Of a stretch of 47,090 bases of DNA, positions 31,314-39,669 are shown one piece after another; positions within the stretch are counted from its first letter, which is position 1; the number at the start of each line of letters is the position of its first letter. Made by a program: the position numbers and the translations under genes. The stretch is from the IMG/VR virus record IMGVR_UViG_3300042290_000454, positions 1-47,090 of that record, one strand, 5' to 3'. The stretch comes from a virus. The notes under the pieces were generated by a model that had not been told where the DNA came from, did no database searches, and saw nothing but the letters and a program-made list of their open reading frames with translations.

Positions 31314-31685
31314 ATGGCTCGTTTTATTTCTGTTGTTAGGCGAAGCATTGCTAGCGGTGTCGCGTCTCCGACCGTAATTATTTCTGGAACGTCTAATTCC
31401 AGTGGTGTGCCCGCTGGTACTTACGGAGTAATCCTTAGCATTCTTGCTTCTAATACAACAGCTAATTCTCAGAACGTAACCGTACAGATTATTAAATCTG
31501 GTGGCACCATTACAGGGTCTTTAATTACGTCTGGCACTGTTCCAAACCAATCTTCTCTTGAATTCATGACCGGCAACAAGGTCATTGTTCAGTCTGAAGA
31601 TATTATTCGAGCATATGCTGGGACGGGGTCGTCGGTTGACGTGACTGTTTCTTATATGTTGAACCCTCAAGATAACACGATCTAG
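31314..31685 (+). CDS. Beta-rich small virion protein
   Basis: 123 residues, rich in Ser, Thr, Val, Ile and Gly with alternating beta pattern (PTVIISGTSNSSGVPAGTYG, NVTVQIIKSGGTITG, DVTVSYMLNP). It looks like a single beta-sandwich domain, as in small tail or decoration proteins, and lies between two fibre genes with only two bases to the next. Probably part of the adsorption apparatus. Family not certain. Confidence 0.65.
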   Translation: MARFISVVRRSIASGVASPTVIISGTSNSSGVPAGTYGVILSILASNTTANSQNVTVQIIKSGGTITGSLITSGTVPNQSSLEFMTGNKVIVQSEDIIRAYAGTGSSVDVTVSYMLNPQDNTI

Positions 31686-31687
31686 TC

Positions 31688-33142
31688 ATGCCTTACATTG
31701 GAAATGTCACCACAGATTTTAATGTTGGTACCGACAACATTAATAATGGCGCGGTAACAGGCGAGAAGCTTTCTTTGCCATTTGATTATGACAGCGGAAC
31801 TTTATATTTAGATCCCACTAACAATCGTGTGGGCATTGGCACTACAAGTCCTAACTATATTTTAGATGTTAACGCAATAGGTTTCTCGGTTGGTGCTGCC
31901 TTTGCAACCGATCAAGCTGAAACATGGTTGTTTCTTAAAGATAGTGGAACTACACTTGGTCATGTCCGCATTGGAGTTGCTAGCAATAACATTATTTTCA
32001 GAAACAGTAACACTGAACGCGCCCGCATCGACAGCTCCGGCAGGCTCTTAGTTGGCACGTCTACGAGTACTTCCACAGGACCAGCGCAGGCAGCACTGCA
32101 AGTAGCAAGCACAACCAGAGGTGTTCTTTCCGGAGCTTATTATGGCAATGACGCGCTACCGGCGACAGTAATTTTTGGCAAATCCCGTGGAACTAGCGCT
32201 GGCAGCTTCACCTCCGTTATTGCCGATGATAGTCTGGGTCAAATTATTTTTGCTGGCGCAGACGGAACTGATCTTGTAAGTCAAGCAGCGGCAATAAATT
32301 GCCAAGTAGACGGCACCCCAGGCGCCAACGACATGCCGGGCCGCCTGGTCTTTAGCACCACCGCTGACGGAGCGAGCACCCCGACGGAGCGGATGAGGAT
32401 TGACTCAAGTGGCCGCTTAGGTCTGGGGACTAGTAGCCCTAGCACCTTGCTTCACGTCAATACATTTAACGAAGCAACTGCAATTACAGTAGCCGCATCA
32501 AATGCTACGGGGGGGCAGTTATTACTTGGAATAGGGAATAAAAGCGCGAACACTCAGGCAATTGTTTCGACAGGGAATGGTCTTGACATTGGCACAACAC
32601 TTGGAAACCCAATCACATTTTTTACAAACGGCACGGCAAATGAACGCGCCCGCATCGACGGCTCCGGCAGGCTTTTAGTTGGCACTTCTACTAGCACTAG
32701 TGATGCTCTTTTGCAAATTAGCGGAAATACAAGAACTACTGGCAATTATTACGGAAAAAGATTCTTTGCATCTCTAACAGCCGCAGCTGACGCAGGTACG
32801 GTATCAATAACATTTACGCTTGATGCTACTGCATCCACTTGGGGGATGCGCTTCAATCTATATGTGGACGGGGGATTTAACACGGGGAATCGAAGGGGAA
32901 GCGCGGAGTATGTTTTTTACGCTACGTCCCACGGGACAGGTGATACCATTTCAACTGCACTGTCTCCCACGGGCAATCTAGGGGTGTCTAACGTGCGAAT
33001 TGTCAGTAGGAGTGCAACTTCTCTTGTGGTGGCCTTTGATAAGCTGAGCGGAGCCAATTACGGCTTTGCCGTTGACGGATCTACCACAAATGCATCTCTT
33101 GGTAATTCGTTTGTAAATGCAATTACTGCTTCTCTTGCTTAA
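31688..33142 (+). CDS. Tail fibre-type protein with GIGTTSP-like repeats
   Basis: 484 residues. The N-terminus (MPYIGNVTTDFNVGTDNINN) is an anchor of the cyanophage fibre type. Repeated motifs (VGIGTTSP, ERARIDSSGRLLVGTSTSTS, RLGLGTSSPSTLLHVN) form beta-prism-like units common in fibres ending in S74 domains. This one lacks an S74 domain; its C-terminal 130 residues are a separate beta domain that may bind a receptor. It shares near-identical DNA blocks with the fibre gene at 33496, so the two exchange segments or arose by duplication. Confidence 0.8.
   Translation: MPYIGNVTTDFNVGTDNINNGAVTGEKLSLPFDYDSGTLYLDPTNNRVGIGTTSPNYILDVNAIGFSVGAAFATDQAETWLFLKDSGTTLGHVRIGVASNNIIFRNSNTERARIDSSGRLLVGTSTSTSTGPAQAALQVASTTRGVLSGAYYGNDALPATVIFGKSRGTSAGSFTSVIADDSLGQIIFAGADGTDLVSQAAAINCQVDGTPGANDMPGRLVFSTTADGASTPTERMRIDSSGRLGLGTSSPSTLLHVNTFNEATAITVAASNATGGQLLLGIGNKSANTQAIVSTGNGLDIGTTLGNPITFFTNGTANERARIDGSGRLLVGTSTSTSDALLQISGNTRTTGNYYGKRFFASLTAAADAGTVSITFTLDATASTWGMRFNLYVDGGFNTGNRRGSAEYVFYATSHGTGDTISTALSPTGNLGVSNVRIVSRSATSLVVAFDKLSGANYGFAVDGSTTNASLGNSFVNAITASLA
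32015..32064 (+). repeat. 50-base fibre repeat block A, copy 1 of 3
   Basis: Begins GAACGCGCCCGCATCGACAG. Near-identical copies at 32642-32691 (same gene) and 34894-34943 (the S74 fibre gene); it encodes ERARID(S/G)SGRLLVGTST. Most differences are single bases, so the copies are recent or kept alike by recombination. Confidence 0.85.
32417..32439 (+). repeat. 23-base fibre repeat block B, copy 1 of 2
   Basis: Starts TTAGGTCTGGGGACTAGT; identical over 23 bases to 34432-34454 in the next fibre gene; encodes LGLGTSSP. Confidence 0.85.
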
Positions 33143-33206
33143 TTGCGAGATGTAGCAGGGTAGCGAGTTTGCACCTTTTGCTCCTGGCCACAGTTTTCTT
33201 GACACC

Positions 33207-33395
33207 ATGACCGAAGACTTTTATTACGAGCCAAGCAAAAGCGTTTATCAGCACTACGCTTGGACGAATAATGGCGAAGTACGACTGTGCAACGATTCTG
33301 ATGGGGAATACGAGCAGGTATTCGCCAATCGAGAGGAGTTTCAATGTTTTGTTGATCACCTGATGGCAGTGGCTGATGAAGCCTGGCCGAACTGA
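33207..33395 (+). CDS. Small acidic protein between fibre genes
   Basis: 62 residues, acidic and aromatic (DFYYEPSKSVYQHYAWTNNG), with a C-terminal helix (REEFQCFVDHLMAVADEAWP). It follows a 64-base gap after the fibre gene. No family recognised; its role is unknown. Confidence 0.6.
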   Translation: MTEDFYYEPSKSVYQHYAWTNNGEVRLCNDSDGEYEQVFANREEFQCFVDHLMAVADEAWPN

Positions 33396-33466
33396 TCAGT
33401 CCTACTCACTACTGTTTATTGTTGAAGTAAAAATAACGTTTGTTGAAACCGAATAAAGTAAAATAA

Positions 33467-33485
33467 GAACATAAGATTTATGTTC
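33467..33485 (+). promoter_or_regulatory. 8-base inverted repeat before the S74 fibre gene
   Basis: GAACATAA (33467-33474) and TTATGTTC (33478-33485) pair perfectly around GAT, ending 10 bases before the ATG at 33496. There is no T-run, so it is a possible operator or mRNA 5' structure rather than a terminator. The 100-base gap also holds AT-rich promoter-like sequence. Confidence 0.5.
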
Positions 33486-33495
33486 CGTAATAAAA

Positions 33496-36234
33496 ATGTC
33501 TTATATTGGGCAGCAGCCGGTTGTTGGACGTTACATCCTCCTGGACCAGATCTCCGGAGGATTTAATGGAACCGCAACCGGCTTTACAATGGCAGCCGGT
33601 GGTCAAGGCGTTCTTCCAGGCCTGGCGCAAAACGTACTACTATCCCTTGGCGGTGTCATTCAGCAGCCCGGTGTTGACTATTTAATCTCTGGTTCTGGCC
33701 TCACATTTACAACTGCACCTGTCGCTGGCACAACATTTTTTGCCACCGTATTGGGTGACATGCAGGCGGTGGGCACTCCAAGTGATGGCACAGTTTTACC
33801 TGCATCTATTGCAAGTTCTGGTACGTTTGTATTCCCAAATGTCACCACTACTGGGACAACATTAATTGCATCAGGTACTGCAGGGGCTCCATCTTTAGCG
33901 GTAATTGGGGATGTCAATACAGGTCTTTATTCCCCAGGTGCTGATCAGTTATCTATAGCCACAAATGGTACAGAACGTTTACGTTTAGATTCGACCGGAC
34001 AATTAGAAGCTGTATCATTGGGCAGTGCTGCAGCTCCAACATATAGCTGGACCACAGACCCAGATACAGGAGTATACTCTCCTGGTGCAAACCAAGTAGC
34101 CATCTCAACTAATGGCACGGGGCGGTTGTTTGTTGATGCGAGTGGGCGGATTGGCATCGGCCAATCTGCCATATCTTCCCCACTAGATGATTTACATATT
34201 TCATCTGCGGAGCCCGGCTTTATCCTGGAAGAAACAGACGCAGGAACCGACGAGAAAAGGTGGCGCATTAGAGCAGAGGGATCAATTCTGCGGTTTGAAG
34301 GCGTCAACGATGCGTTTAACGCAACAACTGCATGGTTAAACGTCACACGCACCACTGGCGCACGCACTGTTGACAACATTGCGTTTAGCACTGGCACCAC
34401 CGAGCGCATGCGCCTGGACTCCAGTGGCAGATTAGGTCTGGGGACTAGTAGCCCGCAGCGCCTTCTTACCCTTACCAGTGACGGATCCATACATCAAATT
34501 GCTTTTAATGACAGCGACCTTGGTGCTTCGGGGGCGTGGTGGCTAACCGGCAACGTAAATGGTGTTTATAAGATAACCCAATCAACTAACGCGGTTGGAT
34601 CACTTACAAGCCTTGAGGATCGCTTGGTTATTGACTCCTCAGGCCGCGTAGGGATTGGCACTACTACGCCTGCTGGAAGACTTCATCTTTCTGATGGCAG
34701 CAGTGGTCAGGCTACTGTCAATAGCTTTGCGAACACTCTAGTTGTAGAAGATAACGCATCCAATGGCATTTCAATTCTTACTCCTAGCACAACAACAGGA
34801 AGCATATTTTTTGGCGATGAAGCAGACAACTTTGTTGGAGGCATTCGTTACGACCACACTGATAACAGCTTTCAGCTTTACGCAAATGACAGCGAACGCG
34901 CCCGCATCGACAGCTCCGGCAGATTGTTAGTTGGCAAGTCTACTGCAACTGGGGCAGCAATTTTTCAAGTACAAACACCTACTACGCTTTCTACGACGAA
35001 TGATGAAGGTGTAGAATTTACAAACACTTCTGCTAAGGTGTATCCCACTACGGCAAACTTTGGTGTTACCGCAGGCTTAAGCCAAAACATTGAGTTAAGT
35101 ACAGCTCAAGTAATAGACACTGTAACTCCTGGTGGATTTAACTTTGTTTATGGCATTCAAAATGTACTAACAAAATCTGCGGGAAACACGCAAGACATTG
35201 AGCGATTATACTTTAATGGTTTTAATCAAACTTTTACTTGGGCGGACGCCAATACTTGCAAGCAGTATTTATCATTTACAGATATTTTTAATTACTCTGG
35301 TTATAATGCCAACTCTCGCACATCGTCAAGCTTTGCTGCAAACACCGTAAGCCTAAATGCCCCTGATACACGAACGCAAACAATTGCAAATATTACTTCT
35401 AACAGTTTAAGAGTCGCGCCGGCAGGTACATCTACAGTAGCTATCACAAGTTGGGCAAGTCAAAGTCCAGGATTGTTACTTTTAAGTGCTTCTACTGGCA
35501 CCAAGACATGCACTCTGACTGATGCTGTTTTCTATGACACTAGCACTATTTGGGGAACCAGTGTTACTACTGGGACATTAGCTGCCACAATTACAAATTT
35601 ATTCGGGCTTCGTTTACGTCCACCTGCAAGTACCACCGGATTAACAATTACAAACAACTGGGGGCTGTATCAAGAATGGTCCTTGGCTAAAAACTGGTTT
35701 GCAGGGGCATCCAATCAATACCCCAACATCACCACAACAGCGTCTGGTGCTAATGCCTTTCTTGATAGCGCTAATTCAAACAGGCTCTACCGTTCAACCT
35801 CATCATTAACCTACAAGCGTGATGTTGAAGACCTTGACAGTAACCTTGCTGATCAGATCCTCAACCTACGTCCTGTCTGGTATCGTTCCAAATGTGATTC
35901 TGATTGCCAAGATTGGTCTTGGTACGGTTTAATTGCCGAAGAAGTAGCCGAGATTGATCCTCGTTTTGTTCATTACGGTTACCAAGAGGATGCCTATGAA
36001 TTTATTGATGTAACAGAAACCGTTGAGTTGCCGTTAAGCGACCCAAGGCGGAAAGAGGGTATTGAAACGGAAGAGATTACCCGCCAAGAACGTCAATTAA
36101 AAGCAGATGCACAACAAGTTCCGAATGGTGTTGCTTATGAACGCCTGGTAGTGCCACTGCTGGACATCATTAAACGTCAGAAGAGTCAGCTTGAATTAAT
36201 TGAAGCACGCTTGGCGGCTCTTGAAGCCCGTTAG
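33496..36234 (+). CDS. Large tail fibre/spike with C-terminal S74 chaperone domain
   Basis: 912 residues. The N-terminus (SYIGQQPVVGRYILLDQISG) is an anchor type frequent in cyanophage fibres. The middle repeats units such as DVNTGLYSPGADQLSIATNG, DPDTGVYSPGANQVAI and RLGLGTSSP. The last 150 residues form a peptidase S74 intramolecular chaperone: SLTYKRDVEDLDSNLADQIL, LRPVWYRSK, WYGLIAEEVAEIDP and a C-terminal coiled coil (LDIIKRQKSQLELIEARLAA). S74 domains drive trimerisation and then cut themselves off with a Ser-Lys pair near the start of the domain. Probably the main receptor-binding fibre. Confidence 0.88.
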   Translation: MSYIGQQPVVGRYILLDQISGGFNGTATGFTMAAGGQGVLPGLAQNVLLSLGGVIQQPGVDYLISGSGLTFTTAPVAGTTFFATVLGDMQAVGTPSDGTVLPASIASSGTFVFPNVTTTGTTLIASGTAGAPSLAVIGDVNTGLYSPGADQLSIATNGTERLRLDSTGQLEAVSLGSAAAPTYSWTTDPDTGVYSPGANQVAISTNGTGRLFVDASGRIGIGQSAISSPLDDLHISSAEPGFILEETDAGTDEKRWRIRAEGSILRFEGVNDAFNATTAWLNVTRTTGARTVDNIAFSTGTTERMRLDSSGRLGLGTSSPQRLLTLTSDGSIHQIAFNDSDLGASGAWWLTGNVNGVYKITQSTNAVGSLTSLEDRLVIDSSGRVGIGTTTPAGRLHLSDGSSGQATVNSFANTLVVEDNASNGISILTPSTTTGSIFFGDEADNFVGGIRYDHTDNSFQLYANDSERARIDSSGRLLVGKSTATGAAIFQVQTPTTLSTTNDEGVEFTNTSAKVYPTTANFGVTAGLSQNIELSTAQVIDTVTPGGFNFVYGIQNVLTKSAGNTQDIERLYFNGFNQTFTWADANTCKQYLSFTDIFNYSGYNANSRTSSSFAANTVSLNAPDTRTQTIANITSNSLRVAPAGTSTVAITSWASQSPGLLLLSASTGTKTCTLTDAVFYDTSTIWGTSVTTGTLAATITNLFGLRLRPPASTTGLTITNNWGLYQEWSLAKNWFAGASNQYPNITTTASGANAFLDSANSNRLYRSTSSLTYKRDVEDLDSNLADQILNLRPVWYRSKCDSDCQDWSWYGLIAEEVAEIDPRFVHYGYQEDAYEFIDVTETVELPLSDPRRKEGIETEEITRQERQLKADAQQVPNGVAYERLVVPLLDIIKRQKSQLELIEARLAALEAR

Positions 36235-36281
36235 ACCTGCTCATTAATTGCTCACTGGTAAAATAAAAAAAACTATTTGTT

Positions 36282-36605
36282 ATGGCTAACACTGTTTGGG
36301 ATATTACCAACATGGAACGTCATCTTCCCGATGGCGAAACTTGTCCTGATGGCGCCATCTACACTATTCACTGGACTGCATCCCTGGAAGAAGACGGCGA
36401 AACAGCAGGTGCATACGGCAGCATCGGCCTTGGCGATCCCGACCCCGACTCCTTCGTTCCTTTTGACCAACTGACTAAAGAAGAAGTTGTTGGTTGGGTG
36501 CTGTCGGCACTTGGTGTTGATCAGGTTGTTTCTATTGAAGAGGCACTGCACAACCAAATTCAGCAAAAACTTCATCCCACTTCTGCGCCTGGTGTTCCTT
36601 GGTGA
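36282..36605 (+). CDS. DUF7936-type conserved phage protein
   Basis: 107 residues. The order VWDITNMERHLPDGE, IHWTASLEEDGETAG, YGSIGL, FVPFDQLTKEEVVGWV and a final GVPW is typical of a small protein family common in cyanophages (DUF7936-type), placed near tail genes. Its function is not established; a tail-assembly role is suggested by position. It is preceded by AT-rich sequence with TAAAATAAA. Confidence 0.78.
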   Translation: MANTVWDITNMERHLPDGETCPDGAIYTIHWTASLEEDGETAGAYGSIGLGDPDPDSFVPFDQLTKEEVVGWVLSALGVDQVVSIEEALHNQIQQKLHPTSAPGVPW

Positions 36606-36640
36606 TTACTTGCTATACTTTTTAAAGTCACTTGTTTAAC

Positions 36641-36817
36641 ATGGCTTGCAAAAAGTCTGAGCTTGTCTCTGCAATTAATTCCTTTGGTTCTGCCCGTGCT
36701 ACCGGCGATGGCAACCTCATTGCTTTTGCCGGTAACTTGATTGGCCAACTCTTAGATACCCTTGAGTTTGAGCCCGAAACTCCGGAAGAAACCACTGAAA
36801 CTGAAGTTGTAGAGTGA
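36641..36817 (+). CDS. Small acidic-tailed protein
   Basis: 58 residues from ATG 36641. A helical N-terminal part (ACKKSELVSAINSFGSARAT) leads to an acidic tail (EFEPETPEETTETEVVE). The gene is compact and codon use fits the neighbours. TATACT at 36613-36618 is a possible -10. Function unknown. Confidence 0.6.
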   Translation: MACKKSELVSAINSFGSARATGDGNLIAFAGNLIGQLLDTLEFEPETPEETTETEVVE

Positions 36818-36859
36818 TTTGGTACACCTGATTTAGAGTTAGTAAAAAGCTCTAGGTCG

Positions 36860-37972
36860 ATGTCCATAAAACTTGTTGAAGCGGCTCGGTACTTCAAGGA
36901 ACAGCCACATCAAATTGATGCGTGGAATTGGCTCCAGGCTCAGATACCCTCTGAGACCCTGGAGTCTTTTGCTATCAAATACCGCACAGCGCCAAAACCT
37001 GTGGAAACCTACCCCAATACTTGGGAAGGTGTGATGAAAGCAGGTAAAGACGCTGGTGCAAAATATCCTGAATGCGTTGCTGCTCAATGGGCACTCGAAT
37101 CAAATTGGGGTAAAGACACCTCGGGTACTCATAACTATTACGGGCTTAAGGGATCTGGCACTACGGTCAACACACAAGAATTCATCAATGGTCAATGGGT
37201 AACAATCAAAGCTGGGTTCATTGATTTCCCCGACCTTTACACCTGCACTTGTTACTTAGTTGACCGCTGGTACAAAGACTACGGCACATACAAAGGTGTG
37301 AACCGTGCAACAAGCAGGAACAACTGTGCACAATTATTAGTTACAGAAGGATACGCTACAGATCCTGGCTACAGCACCAAGCTGATCCAGATAATGGATA
37401 AGCAACTTGGCACGCCAGGAGGTAATACCACTGATGCGACAACATCTAAAACACTGTCTGTACCTTACTTTTATCAGCTTGATAATCAGTCTGGTACGGG
37501 ATATCGCGAGTGTTTTTCTTCGAGTTGCGCCATGGTCGCAGCTTATTATAATTTGGTAAAATCGGACGACGAATACAATAAAATTCGTGCTAAGTACGGA
37601 GACACTACCAATAAAGATGCTCAGCTTGCAGCTTTGCGTTCCCTGGGACTCAAGGCGACATTCATTACCAATGGTAATTCTGCCCTACTAGAAAATGAAA
37701 TTCGCAACGGCAGGCCAGTAGCTGTTGGTTGGTTGCACCAGGGGAGTATCAACTACCCAACTGGTGGTGGACATTGGACTTGCTGCATCGGGTTTACACC
37801 AGATACATTTGTACACAACGATCCAAATGGTGAGGCCGATATGTTAAACGGTGGGTACGTCAGTAATTCTGCTGCACGTGGCAAAGGTGTGAAGTACAGC
37901 AAAAAAAACTGGTTGCGCCGCTGGGAATGCGACGGCAATAATACAGGTTGGGCAATTCTTGTATCAAAGTGA
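36860..37972 (+). CDS. Two-domain cell-wall hydrolase: glucosaminidase plus C39-like peptidase
   Basis: 370 residues. Residues 50-185 are an endo-beta-N-acetylglucosaminidase domain (FlgJ-like): YPECVAAQWALESNWGKDTS with catalytic-type Glu80, then HNYYGLKG and FIDFPDLYTCTCYLVDRWYK. Residues 198-370 are a papain-like C39-type peptidase: VPYFYQLDN, ECFSSSCAMVAAYY with likely nucleophile Cys218, GGHWTCCIGF with His305 and VHNDPNG (Asn320/Asp321). One protein could thus cut both glycan and peptide bonds of peptidoglycan. It adds to the lysozymes at 15515 and 24326 and the M23 protein. Either an endolysin or a virion lysin. Confidence 0.85.
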   Translation: MSIKLVEAARYFKEQPHQIDAWNWLQAQIPSETLESFAIKYRTAPKPVETYPNTWEGVMKAGKDAGAKYPECVAAQWALESNWGKDTSGTHNYYGLKGSGTTVNTQEFINGQWVTIKAGFIDFPDLYTCTCYLVDRWYKDYGTYKGVNRATSRNNCAQLLVTEGYATDPGYSTKLIQIMDKQLGTPGGNTTDATTSKTLSVPYFYQLDNQSGTGYRECFSSSCAMVAAYYNLVKSDDEYNKIRAKYGDTTNKDAQLAALRSLGLKATFITNGNSALLENEIRNGRPVAVGWLHQGSINYPTGGGHWTCCIGFTPDTFVHNDPNGEADMLNGGYVSNSAARGKGVKYSKKNWLRRWECDGNNTGWAILVSK

Positions 37973-38130
37973 AACGTAATAAAGATTTAAAGATTCGCGT
38001 CAATATCTGCTGGGAGGTTGGCGACGAAAAAAAGTGCGCAACCCTCAGCAAAGAAGAGGCTTACGCAACAAGAAAATGGGTTGAAGACAACGATGGCGTT
38101 GTGTTCTGGAGTCAGGTCTTACCTGATTGA
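37969..38130 (+). CDS. Small protein coupled to the hydrolase
   Basis: 53 residues from GTG 37969, whose last two bases begin the hydrolase stop (GTGA), so translation is probably coupled. Basic N-terminus (MKRNKDLKIRVNICWEVGDE) and Trp-containing C-terminus. Its TGA directly abuts the TCA stop of the convergent gene, forming TGATCA. Function unknown. Confidence 0.65.
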   Translation: MKRNKDLKIRVNICWEVGDEKKCATLSKEEAYATRKWVEDNDGVVFWSQVLPD

Positions 38131-38295
38131 TCAGCGCTGTTTGGCACGGCCAATCACCAGGCCACCAATTTCAATTAGGCGGTAAACTTTACGCAAGAAC
38201 TGATCGTCTCGCGGGGTCGGAGTCAACGCGCAAATAGCAGAACACGCCGCATGAATGGCAAGAGCCACTTCAAGGTACTGGTTAAGGTGTGCCAT
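38131..38295 (-). CDS. 54-residue small protein with hydrophobic N-terminal helix
   Basis: ATG at 38295, stop at 38131. It starts MAHLNQYLEVALAIHAACSA, then LTPTPRDDQFLRKVYRLIEI and a final GGLVIGRAKQR. The two hydrophobic stretches (about 8-22 and 38-48) with a conserved-looking TPTPRDDQF turn resemble a family of small cyanophage proteins; a membrane role, possibly holin-like, is conceivable but not shown. Confidence 0.65.
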   Translation of the reverse strand: MAHLNQYLEVALAIHAACSAICALTPTPRDDQFLRKVYRLIEIGGLVIGRAKQR

Positions 38296-38323
38296 GGGGT
38301 TATCGTGTTTCTTTTATTCTAAT

Positions 38324-38746
38324 TTAGTTACTGTATAAAAAGTATTTGAATTCATCATTGATTACCCAGTCTTTGTCCTCATGTTTTGTAAACCATTTCT
38401 TCCAAACTTGAAATTGTTTTTCTGGCAAAGCTGATTCACATCTCAAGCAAAGGGAATCCCCAGGAGGTAATTCACCAATCCATTGACGCACTTGACGAAT
38501 AGCCAAGGCTTGTGTCCTGGGACCAAGTTTACCTGTTAACTTTGAACTTAAACGATTTACTGAACGTTTTTTTCTTTGCTGCAACCAGTCGTTAATTTGT
38601 TTTTTTGATTTGCCTACCGCTAGGCTTGCAAGCCAAACACAATTATTTTGTGTGCGCATCCAAGGTATTAACCGCAGTTTTAAAACCATGCCTTGCGGCA
38701 GAGCAATTGTTTTAATTTTTTTGTTTCGGCGTAGCCTTAAGCTCAT
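38324..38746 (-). CDS. Basic hypothetical protein
   Basis: 140 residues, strongly basic (LRLRRNKKIKTIALPQG; QINDWLQQRKKRSVNRL), with a Cys pair (LCLRCESALP) in the second half. Possibly nucleic-acid binding. AT-rich gene, unlike the fibre genes. It follows a 44-residue gene in the same - strand run. No family recognised. Confidence 0.65.
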   Translation of the reverse strand: MSLRLRRNKKIKTIALPQGMVLKLRLIPWMRTQNNCVWLASLAVGKSKKQINDWLQQRKKRSVNRLSSKLTGKLGPRTQALAIRQVRQWIGELPPGDSLCLRCESALPEKQFQVWKKWFTKHEDKDWVINDEFKYFLYSN

Positions 38747-38755
38747 TGTTAGTAA

Positions 38756-38890
38756 TCAGTCTTCGTAAACTCGACACTCTGGAGCCCAAGGATTTAGTTC
38801 ACAGTAAACTTCAAAGTTTGTTTTTTGCTTTTCTGTTTTCTTTTTGGGTTTTGCAAATAAACCTACCAGCCAGCGATAAAAGGTGGTCAT
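38756..38890 (-). CDS. 44-residue peptide, membrane-like N-terminus
   Basis: ATG 38890 overlaps the stop of the upstream gene (ATGA), supporting the start. MTTFYRWLVGLFAKPKKKTE is a short amphipathic or membrane-associating helix followed by Lys residues; the end reads VYCELNPWAPECRVYED with two Cys that could form a disulphide. Function unknown. Confidence 0.65.
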   Translation of the reverse strand: MTTFYRWLVGLFAKPKKKTEKQKTNFEVYCELNPWAPECRVYED

Positions 38891-39642
38891 GGTTTTGTTG
38901 TCAAAGGAATAAGAACTTCTGGGAAGGGGGCGTAGTCTTGTCGTTCTCTGCGCCAGGCAGTTTGCCATTCTGTCAAAGAGTGCTCATGGTCTTCAGCACC
39001 GGTGTAATTTGGCGTTGTGTCAATAAGAATAAAGCTTTCTTCGGTGGTATCTTCATAGAGTAATCGACTGTAGTCTTCCAGGAGTAAAACTGGTGTTGGA
39101 TCCGCAACTTCTATTACAATAGCAACGGCATAATCGAGTGGTTCATTTCGAGTACTTGAAACACATAAAAGATACTCGCCAATTCCCAATGGGTAGTAGC
39201 GGTCATCGCCTTTATCCAGACGGCGTGGGTCGTAAAAATTGTATAGATCTGATTGAGCATTCATAACGTGCCCAACATAAGGATAAAATAAGCTCCCGTC
39301 AGTAGATACTGCTACACTATCAGCATCAAAAACACTGCGCCCTTCAATTGGGTACATGTTTAAATCAAAAGCAGATACCTGAATATACTTGGGACGCGGT
39401 GGACCCTTGGCAATAATTAGCCAAGCGGGTGTATCAAGTTTTATTTTGAACCAATGATTCATGGTTCCACCGCCAAAACCTCCGTTGGAATATTGATTTG
39501 TATCAGCACGACCAACAACTTTATTTTCTGGTCCTAATGATCCACGTAGTTCCCTCAACGACGTTTCGCTAAAAGCGCCGAGAAACAAAGGGTTTTCTTT
39601 TGTGCGTTGGCGTTGAGAAGAGCTATTTGAATAACGGGACAT
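38887..39642 (-). CDS. Beta-rich hypothetical protein, possible structural
   Basis: 251 residues. After a polar N-terminus, residues 60-180 alternate beta strands (MNHWFKIKLDTPAWLIIAKG, YLLCVSSTRNEPLDYAVAIV) with aromatic-rich loops (SLFYPYVGHVM, DDRYYPLGIGEY). The overall pattern suggests a beta-sandwich domain, such as an adhesin or pre-peptidase-like fold; the C-terminal 60 residues are Glu/Tyr-rich. Position on the - strand away from the main structural genes makes its role unclear. Confidence 0.65.
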   Translation of the reverse strand: MSRYSNSSSQRQRTKENPLFLGAFSETSLRELRGSLGPENKVVGRADTNQYSNGGFGGGTMNHWFKIKLDTPAWLIIAKGPPRPKYIQVSAFDLNMYPIEGRSVFDADSVAVSTDGSLFYPYVGHVMNAQSDLYNFYDPRRLDKGDDRYYPLGIGEYLLCVSSTRNEPLDYAVAIVIEVADPTPVLLLEDYSRLLYEDTTEESFILIDTTPNYTGAEDHEHSLTEWQTAWRRERQDYAPFPEVLIPLTTKP

Positions 39643-39669
39643 TATTTGCTTATTGCCTTAATTTCTATT

